From: a virus
Direction: 5' to 3' (one strand)
Length of the DNA stretch: 27,204 nucleotides
IMG/VR virus record: IMGVR_UViG_3300010885_031956
Span: 1 to 27,204 of that record
The notes beneath the pieces were generated by a model. That model made no database searches. It was not told the origin of the DNA and saw only the letters and a program-made list of their open reading frames with translations. The position numbers were made by a program, and so were the translations under genes. Shown here piece after piece: positions 23,014 through 27,204 of the stretch (the stretch's first letter is position 1; each line of letters starts with the position of its first letter).

Positions 23014-23889
23014 TTAGAATGGCACATTGTCACCATCATCATCTTGTGATGCGGTCACAGGTGCTGGCAACGGTTCATCTGAACCTTTGATTTTGTCCAA
23101 AGCAGCTCGCAAGGTCAGGTTGTCTTGGCTCATCTTTCCCTTGTAAGGTTCAGGTGTCCATTCATCACGGTACCATGACAAAGACTTTTCAGAAAGGTCA
23201 CGCAAGGCTGTGCCTTTGTTTTTTCCAAAGTGAACCACAACTGACCATGGGTCACCCGTTGCGCTCATTGAAGCAGGTGGTGGGGTTTCTTTCCACTTAA
23301 CCTTTGATGTGTCTAAGACCTGTTCAATAGACTTCACCGGGCTGACTTCATCTTTAGGTTCTTCTGATTGTGGTGCATAGGTTGTGACCGTTTGCCCGGT
23401 GGGTAATGCCCATGATGGCAAGGTTGGTGGATTCCACTTAAACCATGTTCCATCTTTGGTTTTGCCTGTGTATTGACCCTGTGCGGAAATTTCAGCCCAT
23501 GTTTCAGGCAAATTATAAAGATACCTGCCAATCCCTAGGTTTACCACGGCCCTTTTCATTGCCCCGGAAGCAGCTGATTTGAATTGGTCAATGTCACCGT
23601 TGGCTTCAACAGCGCATGACCCTGTGACGGTTCGTGGGTTCTCACCTGCAATGGTGATTTCAACTGTGCAAACAGCTGCGTTTCCAATGCTAGTGAATGA
23701 TTCATGCTGATTCCATGATTCACCAAAGACTTCATCAAGGCGTTCCATAGCTGCCCGGTTGTCAATGTAGGCAAGGCATTTGCCCCAAATTGTCCCGTCA
23801 GACTTTTTGCCACATGATTGCAACCGCCATTCAATGCGGTCAGAACCAAATGGGTTGCGAAGGGCTAGCAATGTTTCAGTTGTTTTCAT
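23014..23889 (-). CDS. Rad52-like single-strand annealing protein with SSB-like tip
   Basis: This 291-residue protein has an N-terminal Rad52/Rad22-type domain: the AYIDNRAAMERLDEVFG segment (about residues 40-56) and, near residues 104-125, FKSAASGAMKRAVVNLG followed by IGRYLY, the pattern of phage Rad52-like annealases. About residues 213-262 resemble the short DUF3820-type module found in exonucleases (HFGKNKGTALRDLSEKSLSW). The last residues are DDDGDNVPF, close to the acidic tip of SSB proteins that binds partner enzymes. It would anneal complementary strands, working with the downstream exonuclease. The start is at 23889 in a TTATCATG context, overlapping the previous gene by 14 bases. 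Confidence 0.85.
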   Translation of the reverse strand: MKTTETLLALRNPFGSDRIEWRLQSCGKKSDGTIWGKCLAYIDNRAAMERLDEVFGESWNQHESFTSIGNAAVCTVEITIAGENPRTVTGSCAVEANGDIDQFKSAASGAMKRAVVNLGIGRYLYNLPETWAEISAQGQYTGKTKDGTWFKWNPPTLPSWALPTGQTVTTYAPQSEEPKDEVSPVKSIEQVLDTSKVKWKETPPPASMSATGDPWSVVVHFGKNKGTALRDLSEKSLSWYRDEWTPEPYKGKMSQDNLTLRAALDKIKGSDEPLPAPVTASQDDDGDNVPF

Positions 23890-24160
23890 GATAAGTGTTT
23901 AGGAATTGTTTTGTTGGTTCACAGACTTCAAAGAATTCTAACAGGGCTAAGGCTTTCACAATGCGTTCAGCAAAGGCCCGGTTAGCTGAATAAGCTTCAT
24001 CTTTAGATTTAGTTTTAAGCTCAATGCCACAGGAATAAATTGTCACGCTAGTCCAAGTGTTTATTTCTTTAGATTCAATAGATACCCAACTGCATCTTTC
24101 ACCATTTTTAGTAATGGCTTGGTCACAGATTTCTAACTGATGGCTTAATGGATTAGGCAT
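23876..24160 (-). CDS. Small early protein, unknown
   Basis: A 94-residue protein beginning MPNPLSHQLEICDQAI. It has several Cys residues (ICD, GERCSW, YSCG, FEVCE) without a clear metal pattern, and an amphipathic helix (AYSANRAFAERIVKALALLE) in its middle. It overlaps the genes on both sides. No family is recognised. The start has an A-rich leader (GCCAAACAAAATG). Confidence 0.6.
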   Translation of the reverse strand: MPNPLSHQLEICDQAITKNGERCSWVSIESKEINTWTSVTIYSCGIELKTKSKDEAYSANRAFAERIVKALALLEFFEVCEPTKQFLNTYHENN

Positions 24161-24356
24161 TTTGTTTGGCTTTTATTTTATCTTCTTTGGCTTTTTTCTT
24201 AGCATCAATCTTGTCCTGCGTTGCTTGGCTAACACGGTTCTGAATTCGGCCACGAATCAGGTTTGTGTGATAGTTATTCAGAACATCACATTCTGCTTCA
24301 GTTATTTCATCTTCAGGTTTTAGCTTTAACAATTCAGCTGCGGTTCTAGGTTTCAT
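24153..24356 (-). CDS. Small charged helical protein, unknown
   Basis: A 67-residue protein with a Lys-rich C-terminal helix (DKIDAKKKAKEDKIKAKQNA). The start ATG at 24356 has an AC-rich leader (CACACAACATG) without a Shine-Dalgarno sequence. It overlaps the next gene by eight bases. No family is recognised. The amphipathic charge pattern fits nucleic-acid or protein binding, but that is conjecture. Confidence 0.6.
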   Translation of the reverse strand: MKPRTAAELLKLKPEDEITEAECDVLNNYHTNLIRGRIQNRVSQATQDKIDAKKKAKEDKIKAKQNA

Positions 24357-24374
24357 GTTGTGTGTTGGTTCAAG

Positions 24375-24581
24375 TCAAATGCTTCCTGTTTGTTCGGAAA
24401 TGGCAACGGTTATTTTATAGGAATTTGCCAAACCTTCTTCTGCGGAAATTGTGCCTGCTAGGTTTGCTTCAGCCTGAATCTTTACTGTGTGCGCTAGCAT
24501 CCACAAGTTGTGGCGCAACCACCTGTTTTCGATTTCAAGGGCTTCTGTCCGGCTAACGGTTTGTTCACTTTGGTTAATCAT
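24375..24581 (-). CDS. Small helical protein, unknown
   Basis: A 68-residue protein (MINQSEQTVSRTEALEIENR...) with helices and no motif. It begins with an ATGA overlap to the upstream chimeric lysozyme-like gene, supporting it as real. Its position right after that gene might suggest a lysis partner, but no membrane segment is present, so a holin role is not supported. Confidence 0.6.
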   Translation of the reverse strand: MINQSEQTVSRTEALEIENRWLRHNLWMLAHTVKIQAEANLAGTISAEEGLANSYKITVAISEQTGSI

Positions 24582-25324
24582 AAAGTTGCAGGAAGGTTGC
24601 CTAGCTTACTCAAAAGCCTTTGCAGACCTTTGCGTTTTGATTCGGGTGCTTTGGCAGCTGTAAACCCAATGCGTTTAGCCCCGGCAAAGCCCATAGACCA
24701 TGCAAGCCATAGCCTTTCAGGTGTAGGCTGAAGCCCTAAAGCCTTTATTCTGCGCTCCAAAGTCTCCAAATAGGTCAGGGCATAGCCCCGGCTAATCACA
24801 GGACATAGACTTCCACCTATCCAGCTTGCCCTAGGAAGCCCTTTAGCCTGCCTTACAGAGTCTGCATCCAACCAAGCCCCTAAATGCTGTTGGTAAGCAC
24901 CCCTTGCCTGCGGTTGCCCAAAGCTGTAATCACCTAGGGCTTGGTTATCATTTCTTGATTCAGCCCATGCTAGGGAATCTAGGAACGCATCTGTTGGGGT
25001 TGCGTTCAATCGTCCCCATGAACCAAAGACGAACAGCAAAGCCAATGTGCCTTGCGCCAATTCTTTAATCAGGGTGTCTAGGAAATGTTGCCTAACCAAT
25101 CTGATGTGTTTGCACCGGGTCTTGTCCACACCACCTAACACCGGGTTAGACCTTAGCATTGGTTCATGTCTGCAAGTGAAGTCATTGCAACTGCATCTTC
25201 CGTTGACCCCATAAGCATTCAATTCAACCATGTGTGATTCACCCGGATTGGATGATGAAGGCACAAGCCACCGTAGTGGGCCATCATGAGAAGTTGGAAC
25301 AGGTCTAGGCTTAGGGAACATCAT
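24578..25324 (-). CDS. SWIM zinc finger fused to lysozyme-like domain
   Basis: This 248-residue protein has a SWIM-like finger in its N-terminal third: CSC, then a CRH segment, and RCKHI, matching CxC...CxH spacing with an insertion. A hydrophobic stretch follows (GTLALLFVFGSWG), then a domain reading LAWAESRNDNQALGDY...ARGAYQ, which resembles lysozyme-like and transglycosylase domains with Glu in AWAES as the likely catalytic acid. SWIM fingers are usually DNA- or protein-binding, so the pairing is odd. The ATGATG at 25324 overlaps the previous stop (ATGA). A possible second start at an internal TTG before the hydrophobic stretch could give a secreted lysozyme alone. The role is probably lysis, with the finger unexplained. 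Confidence 0.7.
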   Translation of the reverse strand: MMFPKPRPVPTSHDGPLRWLVPSSSNPGESHMVELNAYGVNGRCSCNDFTCRHEPMLRSNPVLGGVDKTRCKHIRLVRQHFLDTLIKELAQGTLALLFVFGSWGRLNATPTDAFLDSLAWAESRNDNQALGDYSFGQPQARGAYQQHLGAWLDADSVRQAKGLPRASWIGGSLCPVISRGYALTYLETLERRIKALGLQPTPERLWLAWSMGFAGAKRIGFTAAKAPESKRKGLQRLLSKLGNLPATL

Positions 25325-25932
25325 AACAGCTTCCCCCATTGTTCAGCCATTGCTTCAGCAACACCATGAAATGTGTTAGATGATTGCTTTGCATTTTTAC
25401 TAATTCCAACTGAATAGGACTGCCCACGCTTTTTGCCACCTGTGTTTGATGGCAGAAATGGTGTGTAGTTATCTATGACATTTGTTGGAACAAGAATTGG
25501 AAGGTTCTTTAACCACAAAAGTGTTCTTTTGGAATAGGGATGACCAAATTGAAATGGCTGAATCACTTGTGTGTGTGGTGGAAGGTTGAAGATTTTTAAT
25601 GGGGTAGGATTTTCAACAGCTATCCTTTCACACTTAGCATCCATCATGGCCTGCCAAAACTCTTTTCCGGCTAAACCTTGTTTCATTCTTTCTTCATTAA
25701 GTTTGCCACCTTTGTAAAGCCACCTTGCGCCTGCCTTTGAAAGATAGGTGCATGGAGGGTGGGCAATTATCAAATCCCAACCATCATTTATAATGTCCAT
25801 CACATCACCAATGTAGTGATTGCCCGGTGTGTCAGAATCCTGAAGGTCACAGCTCATGGCATAATGTCCATGTCTTGTGAACGCATCCCTGACTGCTCCT
25901 GAACATTCGCAAGCAATTAAGATTCTAGCCAT
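25321..25932 (-). CDS. Solo cytosine-C5 methylase-like protein
   Basis: This 203-residue protein has motifs of C5 cytosine methylases: an AdoMet-type strand with CECSG (near residue 10), motif IV HPPCTYLS with the catalytic Cys, an AVENP equivalent of motif VI, a QFGHPYSKRTLLWL segment like motif VIII, and a C-terminal SNTFHGVAEAMAEQWG like motif X. At about 200 residues it lacks a target-recognition domain between VIII and X. Short phage proteins of this kind are known but their activity is uncertain. The ATG at 25932 overlaps the HNH stop as TAATG and is preferred over a GTG four codons before. Confidence 0.8.
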   Translation of the reverse strand: MARILIACECSGAVRDAFTRHGHYAMSCDLQDSDTPGNHYIGDVMDIINDGWDLIIAHPPCTYLSKAGARWLYKGGKLNEERMKQGLAGKEFWQAMMDAKCERIAVENPTPLKIFNLPPHTQVIQPFQFGHPYSKRTLLWLKNLPILVPTNVIDNYTPFLPSNTGGKKRGQSYSVGISKNAKQSSNTFHGVAEAMAEQWGKLL

Positions 25933-26195
25933 TAGATTAACCACCCGTTATCCCGGGCAAAGTTTGGATGTTGATGAATGTAGTTGTGGCAGTCCCGGCA
26001 CACAGAAGCCCAATGGATTACTTCATTAAGCATTTCCTGAACCCTGCCTGCCTTGTGGTGAATGTCTGTTGCCTTAGCCTTGTGGCACATTTCACAGACA
26101 GGGTTGGCAGTCATGTATTCTTTGCGCAGCTTTGAATAAGCTGATAACTGCCTGCCTCTTTTCTTACTTACCTTTTTTAATGGTGTTCTTTTCAT
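25932..26195 (-). CDS. HNH endonuclease
   Basis: This 87-residue protein has two Cys pairs (CEMC near residue 34 and CRDC near 66), a DIHHKAGR segment (about 44-51) with the metal-binding and catalytic His, and CHNYIHQHP toward the end, the HNH pattern. The N-terminus is strongly basic (KRTPLKKVSKKRGRQ), typical of small phage HNH proteins. It lies in the early region, not beside the terminase, so a role in packaging is less likely than in replication or recombination. The leader before the ATG is AC-rich (AACACCAACATG) and lacks a Shine-Dalgarno sequence. Confidence 0.9.
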   Translation of the reverse strand: MKRTPLKKVSKKRGRQLSAYSKLRKEYMTANPVCEMCHKAKATDIHHKAGRVQEMLNEVIHWASVCRDCHNYIHQHPNFARDNGWLI

Positions 26196-26206
26196 GTTGG
26201 TGTTGT

Positions 26207-26875
26207 TCAGAAGATTGCTACCCGCCTAAAGAATTCCCTAATCCTTGCAACCAAAGCAGCTGCCAAGTTAGGTTCAATAGCTGCAAATTTAGATTCAAGT
26301 AAGTCACCTGTTAGATTGGTTGTTATAATTGTTGGTCTGCGGTCTGCGGTTCTTTCATCAATGATGGCGAATAGGTCAACTGCTAGGCGCTCAGTTAATC
26401 TTTCCTTTCCAAAGTCATCAATGATTAAAAACGGAACAGAAACCAATTTGTCCAATGCATCTGAATGGCGTTTGTCCCTGAATGATTGTTCAATGGTGGC
26501 TTCAAACTTTCGCATGGTCAGGAATGTGCAAGGCAAACCCATGTGTTCAGAATACTTCTTTGCCAACATGAATGCTGTTCTAGTTTTACCTACCCTTGTT
26601 GCACCAAACAGAACCCATGATTCCCGGATTGATGGGTTATAATCTTCAATGACCTTCCTTAGCTTCTCATCCAACTGTGCTAGGTCTGTTTCCCTGATTA
26701 CCTCAGGGAATGCACCAATGGTTGATTCAATGGCCTTGGCTTTGTCTGCAATGCGTTTGTCAGCTGCTTCCTTAGCCCTTTCTTTTTTATCCCTTTCTGA
26801 AGCTTTGCATGGCAGGCATTGTTCAAGCCCTTCAGCTAAGAACCCACCACATCCGGGGCATCGTTCAGAAGCCAT
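26207..26875 (-). CDS. DnaC-type replicative helicase loader
   Basis: This 222-residue AAA+ protein has Walker A GATRVGKT (91-98), Walker B FLIIDDF (149-155), and a TIITTNL sensor at about 182-188, with Arg-rich C-terminal residues (RIREFFRR) as a candidate arginine finger. The N-terminus has a CPGC and CLPC zinc pair (6-9 and 20-23), followed by a charged helix (about 24-50). This layout fits phage DnaC/IstB-type loaders. It follows a winged-helix protein with an 11-base overlap, the usual initiator-loader pair. It should load the host helicase at the phage origin; no phage helicase is seen in the window. A GGGGG stretch upstream of its ATG is the nearest thing to a Shine-Dalgarno site among early genes. 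Confidence 0.9.
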   Translation of the reverse strand: MASERCPGCGGFLAEGLEQCLPCKASERDKKERAKEAADKRIADKAKAIESTIGAFPEVIRETDLAQLDEKLRKVIEDYNPSIRESWVLFGATRVGKTRTAFMLAKKYSEHMGLPCTFLTMRKFEATIEQSFRDKRHSDALDKLVSVPFLIIDDFGKERLTERLAVDLFAIIDERTADRRPTIITTNLTGDLLESKFAAIEPNLAAALVARIREFFRRVAIF

Positions 26876-27204
26876 TGGAATAATCCCCCTTTTCTAATTT
26901 AACTTTATTCCTTCTTACCCTTCCAAGGGGATTAAGGGGTTTATGATTATCAAGTTTACTATTGGTGGCAATCTGTTGCCTACCCCCATGGCAATCCATT
27001 GCCACACCTACCTGTGCTTTTGCTAGGGCATTTGAAGTCACCGTTTGAATAATCCTTTCAGACATTTTCCATGATACCTTAGATGCCTTTTTAGTCCGGG
27101 TGACATAACCAAATTCTTCTAGTTTGCTGATTAGGTTTCTGACCTGCCGGGGCTTCACACCTATGGCTTGCGCAAGGTAGCGGTTGGATGCGTAGCATCC
27201 TGCC
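26865..27204 (-). CDS. Winged-helix replication protein, 5' end beyond window
   Basis: The frame is open to the right edge (113 codons seen), so the real start lies outside; an apparent GTG start inside would cut the domain. The visible beginning reads SNRYLAQAIGVKPRQVRNLI and continues LEEFGYV, which matches HTH_36-type winged-helix domains of phage replication initiators. The C-terminal ~40 residues are polar, basic and probably disordered. Its pairing with the DnaC-type loader downstream suggests an origin-binding or helicase-loading partner, like lambda O with P. A transcription regulator is the alternative. Confidence 0.75.
   Translation of the reverse strand, partial: AGCYASNRYLAQAIGVKPRQVRNLISKLEEFGYVTRTKKASKVSWKMSERIIQTVTSNALAKAQVGVAMDCHGGRQQIATNSKLDNHKPLNPLGRVRRNKVKLEKGDYSNGF

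Noticed and set aside
24375-24581. Holin next to the lysozyme-like gene
   Set aside because: The 68-residue product has no membrane-spanning segment.
1-27204. Integrase, repressor, attachment site or tRNA
   Set aside because: No matching motif or cloverleaf was seen on either strand; lysogeny genes, if any, are outside the window.

Overview
The window is part of a tailed double-stranded DNA phage (or prophage) genome of siphovirus type. Every supported gene is on the minus strand, so the native map reads from base 27204 down to base 1. The packaging and head genes follow the lambda plan: gpA-type large terminase, gpW-like joiner, gpB-type portal, S49 protease, nested scaffold, capsid. A tape measure of only 433 residues fits a short flexible tail. 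The host cannot be fixed. Start sites almost wholly lack Shine-Dalgarno sequences and many use A/C-rich leaders. One tail protein carries a duplicated beta domain of a kind I associate with Planctomycetes/Verrucomicrobia-type proteins. Both are weak host clues only. No integrase, repressor, tRNA or attachment site is visible.

Early region (27204 to 18970): a winged-helix replication protein cut by the window edge, a DnaC-type helicase loader, an HNH nuclease, a solo cytosine-C5 methylase-like protein, a SWIM zinc-finger/lysozyme-like chimera, several small unknown genes, a Rad52-like annealing protein with an SSB-like acidic tip, a DEDDy 3'-5' exonuclease, a metallophosphoesterase, small DNA-binding or coiled-coil proteins, and a protein with a sigma-like helix-turn-helix that may control late genes. 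The loader, annealase, exonuclease and phosphoesterase look like a replication-recombination set.

A 219-base gap (18751-18969), the longest in the window, separates early from late genes and is the best place for a late promoter. The late region then runs: ParB-like zinc-ribbon protein, small and large terminase, gpW-like joiner, portal, S49 protease, a HAD phosphatase fused in frame to a scaffold, major capsid, head-tail and tail completion proteins, tail tube, chaperone-like protein, tape measure, tail-tip proteins, a GT-A type glycosyltransferase, a large adhesin-like protein, a small beta-sandwich protein, and a collagen-like tail fibre cut by the left edge. Strong terminators follow the capsid and tube genes, the two products needed in most copies. 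Most genes touch or overlap (TAATG, TGATG, ATGA), which suggests coupled translation.

The most unusual features are a roughly 23-base element repeated at five late-gene starts, including one buried in the HAD-scaffold fusion where its stop codon is replaced by a sense codon; an apparent total absence of GATC; a glycosyltransferase inside the tail-tip module; and three domain chimeras.
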